From Paracoccaceae bacterium (GTDB lineage: Bacteria > Pseudomonadota > Alphaproteobacteria > Rhodobacterales > Rhodobacteraceae), in contig JAPOSK010000387.1 of the NCBI GenBank assembly GCA_026709725.1, positions 1-8,121 of the forward strand: 8,121 nucleotides of DNA, written 5' to 3'. The notes beneath the pieces were generated by a model. The model had not been told where the DNA came from. It worked only from the letters and a program-made list of their open reading frames with translations, and searched no databases. Below are positions 1 to 7,742 of the stretch, in pieces; position 1 is the first letter of the stretch, and each line of letters starts with the position of its first letter. The position numbers and the translations under genes are program-made.

Positions 1-1862
1 TTCTGGGCAAGTTTCAGCGTTCAAACCAGAACACATGCATCAACCAGCGCCCCCTGGTCAACATCGGCGATGACATTGCGGCGGGTGAGGTGATTGCCGA
101 CGGGCCATCGACTGAACTTGGCGAGCTGGCACTCGGCCGCAATGCGCTGGTCGCCTTTATGCCCTGGAACGGGTACAACTACGAAGATTCGATCCTTGTG
201 TCGGAAAGACTGGTCCGTGACGATGTCTTTACCTCCGTCCACATCGAGGAATACACGGTTACGGCAAGGGATACGAAACTCGGCCCTGACACCATCACGC
301 GCGATATTCCCAATGTCGGAGAGGAAGCCCTGCGGCATCTTGATGAAGCCGGAATTGCCTATATCGGAGCCGAGGTTGACAGTGGCGATATTCTGGTTGG
401 CAAGATTACACCGAAGAGTGAATCGCCAATGTCTCCGGAAGAGAAACTCCTGCGGGCGATCTTTGGTGAAAAAGCTGCCGATGTCCGTGACACCTCATTG
501 CGCCTGCCGCCGGGCGACTTCGGCACTGTGGTTGATGTCCGGGTCTTTAATCGACATGGCGTTCCCAAGGATGAGCGCTCCATGCAGATTGAGCGAGACG
601 CCATTGCCAGGCTTGAGCGCGAGTATGAGGACGAGAGGAACACCCTGCGCCAGAGCATTTATGGGCGATTGCGTGACCATGTGGTCAGAAAGAAGGCGAT
701 CAGCGGACCAAAGCCCATCCAGGCCGGAAAAATGGTCACGGATGCCATGCTCGACAGGATTGACCCGCATCTGTGGTGGGATATCGCTCTCAAGGATGAT
801 GTCGCCGCGCGGGCCAGCGAGACACTCAATGCACGCTTCAGGAATCTGATGGGAGCACTGGAGGAACGCTTCAGGAACAAAATTGAGAAAATCCGCCGGG
901 CTGATGATCTGCCCCCCGGTGTCCTCAAGATCGTCAAGGTCTATGTTGCCGTCAAGCGCAAACTCCAGCCCGGCGACAAAATGGCAGGCCGCCATGGAAA
1001 CAAGGGTGTCGTCTCCAAGGTTGTCCCCATGGAAGACATGCCGTTCCTGGAAGATGGAACACCCGTTGACATTCTGCTCAACCCTCTGGGTGTGCCATCA
1101 CGGATGAATGTCGGACAAATCCTTGAGACGCATATGGGTCTGGCATCGCTCGGTCTTGGCAGGATCGTCAACGATGCCCTGCAGGCCTATGATGCGGGCG
1201 GGGATGCCGCGCCCGATGATGTTCGACAGGCTCTCAGGGTTGCCTATGAGGATGACCCGGAGTACCTGTCCAGACTCGGGACCATGACGGATGACGAGAT
1301 CATCGTCGCGGCCCGCGGTGTTCGCAACGGGATTCCCATCGCCTCACCGGTCTTCGATGGTGCGACCGAGGCCGATATTGACCGGGCGCTGGAACGCGCA
1401 GGATTTGATAAATCCGGTCAGGTTGTTCTCTACGATGGTATGACAGGTGAAGCCTTTGCCCGCCCCGTTACGATCGGAGCCAAGTATATGCAGAAGCTTC
1501 ATCATCTTGTCGATGACAAGATCCATGCACGATCAACCGGCCCCTACAGCCTTGTGACCCAGCAGCCGCTCGGCGGAAAATCCCAGTTTGGCGGTCAACG
1601 GTTTGGTGAGATGGAGGTCTGGGCTCTTGAAGCGTATGGTGCTGCGCATATCCTGCAGGAAATGCTCACCGTCAAATCCGATGATGCGCTGGGCCGAACC
1701 AAGGTCTATGACGCCATCGTCAAGAATGAAACGGAATTCCGGCCCGGTCGACCGGAAAGCTTCAATGTTCTGCTCAAGGAAATCCGTGGTCTGGGATTGA
1801 ACATGGAATGCCGTGCATCCCAGGAAACCCTAGCAATTGAGGACATAACTGATGAACTATGA
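1..1862 (+). CDS. rpoB: DNA-directed RNA polymerase subunit beta, 3' part (5' end outside window)
   Basis: This is the C-terminal part of the RNA polymerase beta subunit, which with beta' forms the active-site cleft. The frame is open from the window edge (first full codon at 3), so the gene starts upstream; an ATG near 90 is internal. Visible motifs, in order, are [39 protein letters not shown] (Glu-Asp equivalent to E. coli 813-814, codons at 183-188), [83 protein letters not shown] and [17 protein letters not shown]. The lysines matching E. coli K1065 and K1073 are present (codons at 954 and 978). About 619 codons are visible, against about 590 in the matching part of E. coli. Part of the excess is a C-terminal extension of roughly a dozen residues (ending AIEDITDEL), and that extension overlaps the start of rpoC. 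No frameshift or lost motif is seen. Confidence 0.98.
   Translation, partial: LGKFQRSNQNTCINQRPLVNIGDDIAAGEVIADGPSTELGELALGRNALVAFMPWNGYNYEDSILVSERLVRDDVFTSVHIEEYTVTARDTKLGPDTITRDIPNVGEEALRHLDEAGIAYIGAEVDSGDILVGKITPKSESPMSPEEKLLRAIFGEKAADVRDTSLRLPPGDFGTVVDVRVFNRHGVPKDERSMQIERDAIARLEREYEDERNTLRQSIYGRLRDHVVRKKAISGPKPIQAGKMVTDAMLDRIDPHLWWDIALKDDVAARASETLNARFRNLMGALEERFRNKIEKIRRADDLPPGVLKIVKVYVAVKRKLQPGDKMAGRHGNKGVVSKVVPMEDMPFLEDGTPVDILLNPLGVPSRMNVGQILETHMGLASLGLGRIVNDALQAYDAGGDAAPDDVRQALRVAYEDDPEYLSRLGTMTDDEIIVAARGVRNGIPIASPVFDGATEADIDRALERAGFDKSGQVVLYDGMTGEAFARPVTIGAKYMQKLHHLVDDKIHARSTGPYSLVTQQPLGGKSQFGGQRFGEMEVWALEAYGAAHILQEMLTVKSDDALGRTKVYDAIVKNETEFRPGRPESFNVLLKEIRGLGLNMECRASQETLAIEDITDEL
1839..1843 (+). 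promoter_or_regulatory. Ribosome binding site of rpoC, inside rpoB
   Basis: GAGGA lies 8 nt before the ATG at 1852, within the last codons of rpoB. This supports the chosen rpoC start and implies that ribosomes ending rpoB at 1860-1862 are next to the rpoC initiation site. There is no room for a separate rpoC promoter or intergenic leader. Confidence 0.7.
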
Positions 1863-4800
1863 CGGTCCTTTCCCGTTCTTTCGAGGACATCGCCAGCCTG
1901 AGGTCTGTGATGAAATCAAGATTTCCCTGGCTTCGCCCGAAAAGATTCTGTCCTGGTCCTACGGTGAGGTAAAGAAACCGGAGACGATCAACTACCGTTC
2001 GTTCAAGCCGGAACGGGATGGGTTGTTCTGTGCCAAGATCTTTGGCCCAATCAAGGACTTTGAATGCCTGTGCGGCAAATACAAGCGCATGAAGAATCGG
2101 GGCATCACCTGCGAAAAATGTGGCGTCGAGGTGATTGAGCAGGCAGCGCGCCGCGAACGTATGGGGCATATCACACTCGCCGCCCCGGTTGCCCACATCT
2201 GGTTCCTCAAACTCCTGCCAAGTCGGATCGGGACGCTGCTTGACATGAAGCTCAAGGATGTTGAGAGCGTTCTCTATTTTGACCGGTTTGTTGTCATTGA
2301 TCCCGGGTTTGTTGAGGACTTGAAGACCGGGGCGCTCCTTGATGAGGAGCAACTGCGAGAGGCCATTGAAACGCATGGTGAGCAGGAATTTACCTACGGG
2401 ACCGGGGCCGAGGCGATCCAGACAATGCTCGAGGCCATCAACCTTGAGGCAGAAGAGGAACTCCTGCGCGAAGAGCTGACCACCACCAAAAGTCAGCAGA
2501 GAAGCAAGGATATCAAGAAACGCCTCAAACTGGTCATGGATTTTCTGGGGTCCGGCAACCGGCCGGAGTGGATGATTCTCAAGGTTCTGCCGGTGATTCC
2601 GCCCGAGTTGCGGCCCCTTGTTCCACTTGATGGCGGCAGATTTGCCACCTCCGATCTCAACGATCTCTACCGACGGGTCATCAATCGCAACAACCGGCTC
2701 AAGAAGCTCATTGAACTGAATGCCCCTGACATCATCCTGCGCAATGAAAAACGCATGCTGCAGGAATCCGTCGATGCGCTCTTTGATAATGGTCGACGTG
2801 GCAGGGAGATCACGAGCGCCACCAACAAACGCCCTCTCAAATCCCTGAGCCATATGCTCAAGGGCAAGCAGGGTCGCTTCCGTCAGAATCTGCTTGGCAA
2901 GCGCGTTGATTTTTCAGGCAGAACCGTCATCGTGACGGGACCTGAACTCAAATTGCACCAGTGCGGCCTTCCCAAGAAGATGGCCAAGGAGCTCTTCAAG
3001 CCCTTTATCATCTCCAAGCTTCAGCAGCGCGGGATCAGCACAACGGTCAAACATGCAAAGCGGGAGGTTGAGAAGGAATCGACCGTCGTGTGGGATATTC
3101 TCGATGAGGTTATTCGTGAACACCCTGTACTCCTGAATCGGGCGCCAACCCTGCACCGCCTGGGTATTCAGGCCTTTGAGCCGGTCCTTGTTGAGGGGAA
3201 GGCGATGCAATTGCATCCGCTCGTCTGCTCGGCTTTCAATGCCGATTTTGACGGAGACCAGATGGCGGTGCATGTTCCGCTCTCGCTTGATGCCCAGCTC
3301 GAATCCCGTGTCCTGATGATGTCAACGAACAACGTCCTCTCGCCTGCCAATGGAGAGCCGATCATTGTTCCATCGCAGGATATGATCCTTGGACTGTACT
3401 ATGTCAGCCTGGCGCGCGACGGGATGCCTGGCGAGGGTCGGTGCTTCACATCGTTTGAGGAGGTCGAACATGCACTGACCTCCAAGGTCGTTCATTTGCA
3501 CACGATCGTCCGTTTCCGGCTTGATCGGGACAGATATCCGGATCTTTCGGACAGGGAGAGGTGGAAGGAGACCACGCCCGGTCGCATCCTGCTGTCGGAC
3601 CATTTGCCCGTCAATGAGAAGATTTCCTTCGATCTCATCAACCGGGAACTGGGCAAGAATGAAGTCCAGGAGGTCATCGACACGGTCTACCGTCACTGCG
3701 GACAGAAGGAATCGGTCATTTTCTGTGACCACATCATGGAAATCGGATTCCGCGAGTCCTGCAATGCCGGCATTTCGTTCAGCAAGAATGACATGCCTGT
3801 GCCGGACCGCAAGCAGCAGATCGTTGATGCGACACGAAGGACTGTCGCCCAGTTTGCCGATGATCACAACAATGGTTTCATGAGTGATCGGGAACGGTAC
3901 AACAAGACGGTGGCGGCCTGGGCGGATTGTACCGATGAGATCCAGGAGTTGATGGAGAGTGAGATCAAGAGCCAGCATGTCGTCGATGGCAGGGAACAGG
4001 AACGAAACTCAATCTACATGATGATGCACTCGGGTGCCCGGGGCAAAAGGGACCAGATGAAGCAGCTTGCGGGGATGCGCGGTCTTATTGCCAAGGGTGA
4101 CAGAAAGACGACGAACCGCAAAACGGAAGAAATTCTTGAGACACCCATCGTGTCGAACTTCAAGGAGGGGTTGAATGTCGCCGAGTATTTCAATCTGGCA
4201 CGCGGCTCCCGCAAAGGTCTTACTGACACGGCACTGAAGACGGCTTTCGCCGGGTACTTCACCCGCCGCCTCGTGGATGTCGCTCAGGATTGTATCGTCC
4301 GCAGTGACGATTGCGGAACCCGGAAAGGCATTACGGTCAAACCCCTGATGATTGATGGCGTGCCCGTCATCGGTATTGCCGGTCGCATTGAGGGGCGTGT
4401 TCCGGCTGTGGATGTTCTGGACCCCGGGAGCGGCGAGACGCTCGCACCTGCAGGTGCGATGATTGATGGTCCGCTGGCGCGCAAAATCGCCCAGCACGGT
4501 GTCCAGCGTGTAACCCTGCGTTCACCCGTGACCTGCGAAGCGGATGAAGGAATTTGCGGTCAGTGCTATGGTCGTGATCTGGCGCGCGGGACCAAGGTGA
4601 ATGTCGGTGAGGCCGTCGGGATTGTCGCGGCCCAGTCAATCGGAGAGCCTGGCACCCAGCTGACCATGCGATCCTTCCACACCGGAGGCCTTGGCCAGAA
4701 AACGTCGGAAAAGTACTTTGTCGAGGCCAGGTATGATGGCCGGGTCCAGTTTGAGGGCGCACAGACAATTGAGAGCCGGGATGGCAAAACCATCGTTGTC

Positions 4801-6573
4801 AGTCGCTCAATGCGGATCAATATCCTTGATGATCAGGATGGCCAGAAATCGACCGACAAGGTGCCCTATGGCTCGACCCTGCTCGTTGCTGATGGTCAGG
4901 CGATCAGCCACGACCAGCGCATGTGCGAATGGGATCCTTATGCAACGAGCGTCTTTGCCGAAAAGGGTGGCCTCATTCGTCACATTGATCTCATTCTGGG
5001 GACGACCATTACGGAGCGAACCAATCAGGAGACGGGATTCACCGAGAAGATCGTCAATGCCAAGGGCGGTGCCAGCAAGCCGGACCGCCTGATTCCGACC
5101 CGACAATCCTCCAACCGTTCCGATCTGAGTGGCCGCGTTTGGTTTGAAAATGCTGAACTCGCCAGAAACAGCAAGGGAAATCTGGTGGCCACCGGGTCCG
5201 GGATGCTGATGGTTATCGTCAATGGACATGGCCAGGAGATTGTCACACACAATATACCCGTTCGAGCTGTCCTCAAGGTCGACAATGGCCAGCTCGTGAT
5301 GAGCGGTGACCTGCTTTATGACTATGCGGATGGTGACAATGACCTGACTCCTGTGACCGGCATGACCGGTGAAGGAGATGCCAAGGCCTTTGACTGGCGT
5401 GATCGCAAGGCTCTCAAGCCAGCGATTGTCATCGTGGATCCGCTGACGGGTGACCCTGTCCGCAACGAGAGCGGAAATCCGATGGTTCACGAACTGACAA
5501 ATGATGCCACGATTCGGATCAATGAAGGCGACAGTGTCAATCCCGGCGATGAGATCGTTCGCATTCCCGTTCGCGTGATCAAGACACGGGATATCACCAC
5601 GGGCGGCCTGCGGAGGGTTGAAGAGTTGTTCGAGGCCCGCAACCCCAAGGATGAGGCGGTCATGACCGAAGTCGATGGAATTGTGTCCTTTGGGCGGGAG
5701 TACAAGACCAAGCGGATTCTGAACATTATTGAACACAGTGACGGGGAGCCTGTCATTCTCAAGACGTACCGGGTGCCGAACGGGTTCCACCTGCCGGTGC
5801 AGGAGGGTGACAAGGTTCGCCGGGGCGATCTCCTGGTCGATGGGTCGCCAAAACCCCAGAACATACTCGACTCGAAGGGTATAGACGCTCTCACCAATTT
5901 CATGATCGACGAGGTGCAGAGTGTCTATGAATCAGCCGGAGCACGAATCAACAACAAGCATATTGAAGTGATCCTGCGCCAGATGCTCCAGAAGGAGCAG
6001 GTCGTCGACCCGGGTGATACCGTATTCATGGAAGGCGACAATGTCGACAGAACGGAAATTGAGGAAACCAACCGGGCTGCCCGCGAGCGCGGTCTGCGCG
6101 AAGCCCGGTCGGTGCCGGTGATCCTCGGCATCAGCAAGGCGGCCCTTGGAACGAAATCATTCATCTCAGCGGCCAGTTTCCAGGAGACGACCAGGGTTCT
6201 GACCGACGCAGCTGTCCAGGGGCGGGTGGACAAGCTGAAGGGCCTGAAAGAAAGCGTTATTGTCGGCAAGCTGATTCCGGCCGGAACCGGGCAGTCAGCC
6301 GCCGTGTACAAGCGTCTGGCGGCTGAACGCGATGAGGTGATTCGTCTTGAAAAAGAGCAACAGCGCCTCGCTCTTGTCGGTGGTGATGACGGGATGGCTG
6401 ATCTCGATGAGGACACACCGGATGTCAGCATGGAGATGGACGATGACATGTCTCTCGCCGACGCCCTGTTCGGGTCAGGTGATTCGGATACATCCACGCC
6501 TGATATGCCGGGCGATTGGGATGACATGGCCGGCGATGGCCCGGACCCCGACTCCGGGACGGACGAGGACTGA
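1852..6573 (+). CDS. rpoC: DNA-directed RNA polymerase subunit beta' (extended, 1573 aa)
   Basis: Complete beta' subunit, carrying the catalytic magnesium site of RNA polymerase. The first zinc site is C72, C74, C87 and C90 ([19 protein letters not shown]). The active-site loop NADFDGDQM has Asp 465, 467 and 469. The second zinc site is C821, C895, C902 and C905. The bridge helix is near 784-810. The trigger loop contains [11 protein letters not shown] (M939, R940, H943) and resumes at [14 protein letters not shown] (about 1249). Between them is an SI3-type insertion of about 300 residues, about 100 longer than in E. coli. The conserved C-terminal block [19 protein letters not shown] ... LIPAGTG ends at 1480 and is followed by a 93-residue tail. 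The ATG at 1852 is supported by GAGGA 8 nt upstream and by the normal alphaproteobacterial N-terminus. It overlaps rpoB by 11 nt. Odd points: the bridge helix reads [14 protein letters not shown], where the usual sequence is TALKTANSGYLTRR; an 8-residue insertion lies around 749-760; and the last 62 residues are acidic without K, R or H. All essential residues are present, so I infer a working enzyme. Confidence 0.98.
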   Translation: MNYDGPFPFFRGHRQPEVCDEIKISLASPEKILSWSYGEVKKPETINYRSFKPERDGLFCAKIFGPIKDFECLCGKYKRMKNRGITCEKCGVEVIEQAARRERMGHITLAAPVAHIWFLKLLPSRIGTLLDMKLKDVESVLYFDRFVVIDPGFVEDLKTGALLDEEQLREAIETHGEQEFTYGTGAEAIQTMLEAINLEAEEELLREELTTTKSQQRSKDIKKRLKLVMDFLGSGNRPEWMILKVLPVIPPELRPLVPLDGGRFATSDLNDLYRRVINRNNRLKKLIELNAPDIILRNEKRMLQESVDALFDNGRRGREITSATNKRPLKSLSHMLKGKQGRFRQNLLGKRVDFSGRTVIVTGPELKLHQCGLPKKMAKELFKPFIISKLQQRGISTTVKHAKREVEKESTVVWDILDEVIREHPVLLNRAPTLHRLGIQAFEPVLVEGKAMQLHPLVCSAFNADFDGDQMAVHVPLSLDAQLESRVLMMSTNNVLSPANGEPIIVPSQDMILGLYYVSLARDGMPGEGRCFTSFEEVEHALTSKVVHLHTIVRFRLDRDRYPDLSDRERWKETTPGRILLSDHLPVNEKISFDLINRELGKNEVQEVIDTVYRHCGQKESVIFCDHIMEIGFRESCNAGISFSKNDMPVPDRKQQIVDATRRTVAQFADDHNNGFMSDRERYNKTVAAWADCTDEIQELMESEIKSQHVVDGREQERNSIYMMMHSGARGKRDQMKQLAGMRGLIAKGDRKTTNRKTEEILETPIVSNFKEGLNVAEYFNLARGSRKGLTDTALKTAFAGYFTRRLVDVAQDCIVRSDDCGTRKGITVKPLMIDGVPVIGIAGRIEGRVPAVDVLDPGSGETLAPAGAMIDGPLARKIAQHGVQRVTLRSPVTCEADEGICGQCYGRDLARGTKVNVGEAVGIVAAQSIGEPGTQLTMRSFHTGGLGQKTSEKYFVEARYDGRVQFEGAQTIESRDGKTIVVSRSMRINILDDQDGQKSTDKVPYGSTLLVADGQAISHDQRMCEWDPYATSVFAEKGGLIRHIDLILGTTITERTNQETGFTEKIVNAKGGASKPDRLIPTRQSSNRSDLSGRVWFENAELARNSKGNLVATGSGMLMVIVNGHGQEIVTHNIPVRAVLKVDNGQLVMSGDLLYDYADGDNDLTPVTGMTGEGDAKAFDWRDRKALKPAIVIVDPLTGDPVRNESGNPMVHELTNDATIRINEGDSVNPGDEIVRIPVRVIKTRDITTGGLRRVEELFEARNPKDEAVMTEVDGIVSFGREYKTKRILNIIEHSDGEPVILKTYRVPNGFHLPVQEGDKVRRGDLLVDGSPKPQNILDSKGIDALTNFMIDEVQSVYESAGARINNKHIEVILRQMLQKEQVVDPGDTVFMEGDNVDRTEIEETNRAARERGLREARSVPVILGISKAALGTKSFISAASFQETTRVLTDAAVQGRVDKLKGLKESVIVGKLIPAGTGQSAAVYKRLAAERDEVIRLEKEQQRLALVGGDDGMADLDEDTPDVSMEMDDDMSLADALFGSGDSDTSTPDMPGDWDDMAGDGPDPDSGTDED
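4735..5361 (+). repeat. Two SBHM-like repeats within the SI3 insertion of RpoC (protein level)
   Basis: Residues 962-1040 (starting DGRVQFEGA, with [22 protein letters not shown]) and residues 1093-1170 (starting SGRVWFENA, with [23 protein letters not shown]) align along nearly their whole length with about one gap each way. Around a quarter of positions are identical by eye. A third segment of similar type ([15 protein letters not shown] ... [18 protein letters not shown]) follows at about 1185-1240 and matches the usual end of alphaproteobacterial SI3. In E. coli, SI3 is known to contain two sandwich-barrel hybrid motif domains, and cyanobacteria carry many more. I infer one extra domain here. 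The similarity is at protein level; I did not see an exact DNA repeat. Confidence 0.6.
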
Positions 6574-6634
6574 CAGGACGATGGTTTTCCTGCGATGAGC
6601 CTGATCACGGAGGCCGCCTGCCCCGTCATTGAAT

Positions 6635-6671
6635 CGATGGGCAAGGGAACTTCATCCCTGCCCGTGCATCG
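6635..6671 (+). other. Strong hairpin in the rpoC 3' untranslated region
   Basis: GGGC (6639-6642) pairs with GCCC (6660-6663) and AGGGA (6644-6648) pairs with TCCCT (6655-6659), with one bulged A and a 6-base loop (ACTTCA). An outer CGAT/ATCG (6635-6638 with 6668-6671) can extend the stem across a 4-base bulge. There is no T run after it, so it is not a classical intrinsic terminator. It begins 62 bases after the rpoC stop and could protect the mRNA 3' end or mark a Rho-type end. The function is inferred only. Confidence 0.5.
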
Positions 6672-6730
6672 TCCGTAGCGGGTCGCCAGTCCACAGGTCC
6701 CTGCTCGCCGTTGCAGCTTTCCTGGAAAAG

Positions 6731-6736
6731 AGGAGG
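6731..6736 (+). promoter_or_regulatory. Strong Shine-Dalgarno-like site
   Basis: AGGAGG lies 8 nt before the ATG at 6745, an ideal spacing, in a region otherwise lacking genes. It is the main reason for listing the small ORF that follows. Purine-rich stretches are common in this region, so it could be chance. Confidence 0.3.
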
Positions 6737-6744
6737 GGTGGTGG

Positions 6745-6852
6745 ATGTCAGCACAAGATTTCAGAACTGCTGCAGGGTCGTGCCGGATGCGCCCGTGCGT
6801 GAACAGACCAGGAGATATCATGGCCAACGGTGATCATGGCCAGGGGTTGTGA
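6745..6852 (+). CDS. Possible small ORF, 35 codons
   Basis: A short reading frame (starting MSAQDFRTAAGSCRMRP, ending ANGDHGQGL) with a near-perfect ribosome binding site (AGGAGG, 8-nt spacing). A second in-frame ATG at 6820 also has an AGGAG 5 nt upstream (6810-6814), which would give a 10-residue product. The peptide has no membrane segment and no motif I recognise. It could be a small protein, a leader peptide or a chance frame. Its only support is the two start-site contexts, so confidence is low. Confidence 0.2.
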   Translation: MSAQDFRTAAGSCRMRPCVNRPGDIMANGDHGQGL

Positions 6853-6983
6853 GAGCCGGGGGGTCATGATCATCAGGGGGGAATTGCCACGGCGGCGAAC
6901 CCGGCAGTCCTGCGCCCCTCCATCCGCATCCGGGACGGGCTGTCACCGGATCACGGTCAAGCGCAGCCCGCAGCCTGTCCACT

Positions 6984-7046
6984 TCCGGGTCCCGGACAGA
7001 TCCCCGGGGATCATCACAGAGGAAGGGCCGGGACCGGGCACGGCCC
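6984..7046. repeat. Cluster of GC-rich palindromes
   Basis: Three inverted repeats lie within 63 bases: TCCGGG-T-CCCGGA (6984-6996), the perfect 14-base palindrome GATCCCCGGGGATC (6999-7012), and GGGCCG (7025-7030) pairing with CGGCCC (7041-7046) around a 10-base loop. A weaker ACCG-GATCA-CGGT lies just upstream near 6946-6958. They could be protein-binding sites, RNA structure or remnants of a repetitive extragenic element. Nothing here shows which. Confidence 0.5.
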
Positions 7047-7256
7047 TATCGACAACACACACCTGACTCCCCTCTGATCTCATGCCATACCGTTCCGCAT
7101 CATGCAGATCGGAATGCAACAGAGATCAGCAGAGACGGCGGACGGGTTAAGAGTGTCTTGTCGATCGGTGGGGGGTCCCCTGGGGTGGCGACCTCTTTTG
7201 TCCTGGCAAGGGGTGATGTGGATTGCGGGTGTGTCATCGGAGTGCTCCTGTGTTGT

Positions 7257-7278
7257 CCTCCGTATGGAGGGTTTTTTT
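7257..7278 (+). terminator. Hairpin followed by seven Ts; terminator or SD-masking element
   Basis: CCTCC (7257-7261), loop GTAT, GGAGG (7266-7270), one G, then TTTTTTT (7272-7278). A short GC-rich stem directly followed by a T run is the form of an intrinsic terminator on the plus strand. The right arm GGAGG is also a perfect Shine-Dalgarno sequence 9 nt before the ATG at 7280, and the left arm is its complement. The same structure could therefore hide the ribosome binding site of the downstream gene. The stem is short (5 bp plus possible wobble pairs), so its strength is uncertain. Confidence 0.5.
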
Positions 7279-7279
7279 G

Positions 7280-7687
7280 ATGGGGAGCACTCGACCCTGT
7301 TCCGGCTCACAAGCCCAGGGAATTCACCGTACAGATCGGGGGGATTCATCGCCCGGGAGGCGGCATGGATCGGTGCTGCTGCGAGACATTCGGGAAACGG
7401 GGCTGATGCATCGCCAGATCGCTGATCGGGGCGCAATGCGATTTTGGCGGATCACCTGCTATCAGGGACATGCAGATTTCCGAGTCAGCCATACGAGGAT
7501 CACACCCGGCGCAGCCCCGGATTCCTTTCACATATACGGACGGGCTGCGGATTTCCGGATTGATGCTTTTTCGTCAGAGGAGACGGTACGACTGGCCCGG
7601 CATCTGGAGATCGGTGGGGTCGGCCGTTATCCGGCGCCCCATTTCACGCATATTGACTCAGGGCGCGTCCGCACATGGCAGGGATGA
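7280..7687 (+). CDS. DUF882/YcbK-like (peptidase M15-like) protein, short and possibly a remnant
   Basis: A 135-residue frame whose second half matches the C-terminal part of the DUF882/YcbK family, periplasmic murein-linked proteins related to D-Ala-D-Ala-type M15 metallopeptidases. Numbered from the ATG at 7280, SFHIYGRAADFRI gives the expected H84-x6-D91 metal pair, and PHFTHIDSG supplies the third ligand H124. GGVGRYP (112-118) and GRVRTW (near 128-133) are typical of the family. The usual SGYR motif is changed to TCYQ (59-62). The first 40 or so residues do not resemble the family and show no signal peptide, while family members are normally longer and exported. The start is chosen for GGAGG 9 nt upstream; a TTG at 7223 would place the terminator-like hairpin inside the gene. 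It is either a shortened gene, a 5'-decayed pseudogene, or a cytoplasmic or phage-lysin-type variant. The metal ligands remain, which argues against long neutral decay of this half. Confidence 0.55.
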   Translation: MGSTRPCSGSQAQGIHRTDRGDSSPGRRHGSVLLRDIRETGLMHRQIADRGAMRFWRITCYQGHADFRVSHTRITPGAAPDSFHIYGRAADFRIDAFSSEETVRLARHLEIGGVGRYPAPHFTHIDSGRVRTWQG

Positions 7688-7742
7688 GGCGACAGATTGT
7701 CATCAATCGACAGATGAAGGTGGTCGGAACGGATTTGGAAGA

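Larger units (their letters stand above)
6574..7279. other. Long region after rpoC without a convincing gene
   Basis: About 700 bases follow the rpoC stop codon with no ORF that looks like a known protein. The longer open frames here, on both strands, are rich in Arg, Pro, Gly and Ser, lack recognisable motifs and overlap one another, as expected of GC-rich non-coding DNA. I found no tRNA, SRP RNA core, RNase P RNA or tmRNA signature by eye. The stretch contains hairpins, palindromes, many GATC sites and one small ORF candidate, listed separately. It may hold an unrecognised RNA or decayed genes. Confidence 0.6.

Noticed and set aside
1774..2853. Long 359-codon open frame on the minus strand opposite the start of rpoC
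   Set aside because: It lies antisense to conserved rpoB/rpoC sequence and has no motif of its own; high GC makes long antisense frames common.
4807..5790. 327-codon minus-strand frame opposite the SI3 part of rpoC
   Set aside because: A shadow of the rpoC frame; the plus-strand protein aligns throughout with RpoC, and the antisense product shows no recognisable domain.
1852..6573. Recoding of UGA as in tiny-genome alphaproteobacterial symbionts
   Set aside because: rpoB and rpoC both end at TGA in the expected places and conserved tryptophans are TGG, so the standard code applies.
5925..6827. 300-codon minus-strand frame covering the end of rpoC and the downstream region
   Set aside because: Rich in Ser, Arg and Pro with no motif; most of it is antisense to conserved rpoC.
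6830..7066. 78-codon plus-strand frame after rpoC
   Set aside because: Begins with GTG without a good ribosome binding site, contains the GC palindromes, and has an Arg/Pro/Ser/Thr-rich composition typical of a non-coding frame.
7140..7256. Possible structured RNA (SRP RNA, 6S, tmRNA) before the hairpin at 7257
   Set aside because: G-rich with some self-complementarity (GGGGTCCCC), but none of the core sequences of known RNAs were found.
7102..7425. 107-codon plus-strand frame upstream of and overlapping the DUF882-like gene
   Set aside because: Considered as the displaced N-terminal half of the DUF882-like protein, but no family motif was seen, and it contains the terminator-like hairpin.
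7080..7436. 118-codon minus-strand frame opposite the start of the DUF882-like gene
   Set aside because: No motif, poor start context, and a composition that looks like antisense of GC-rich DNA.
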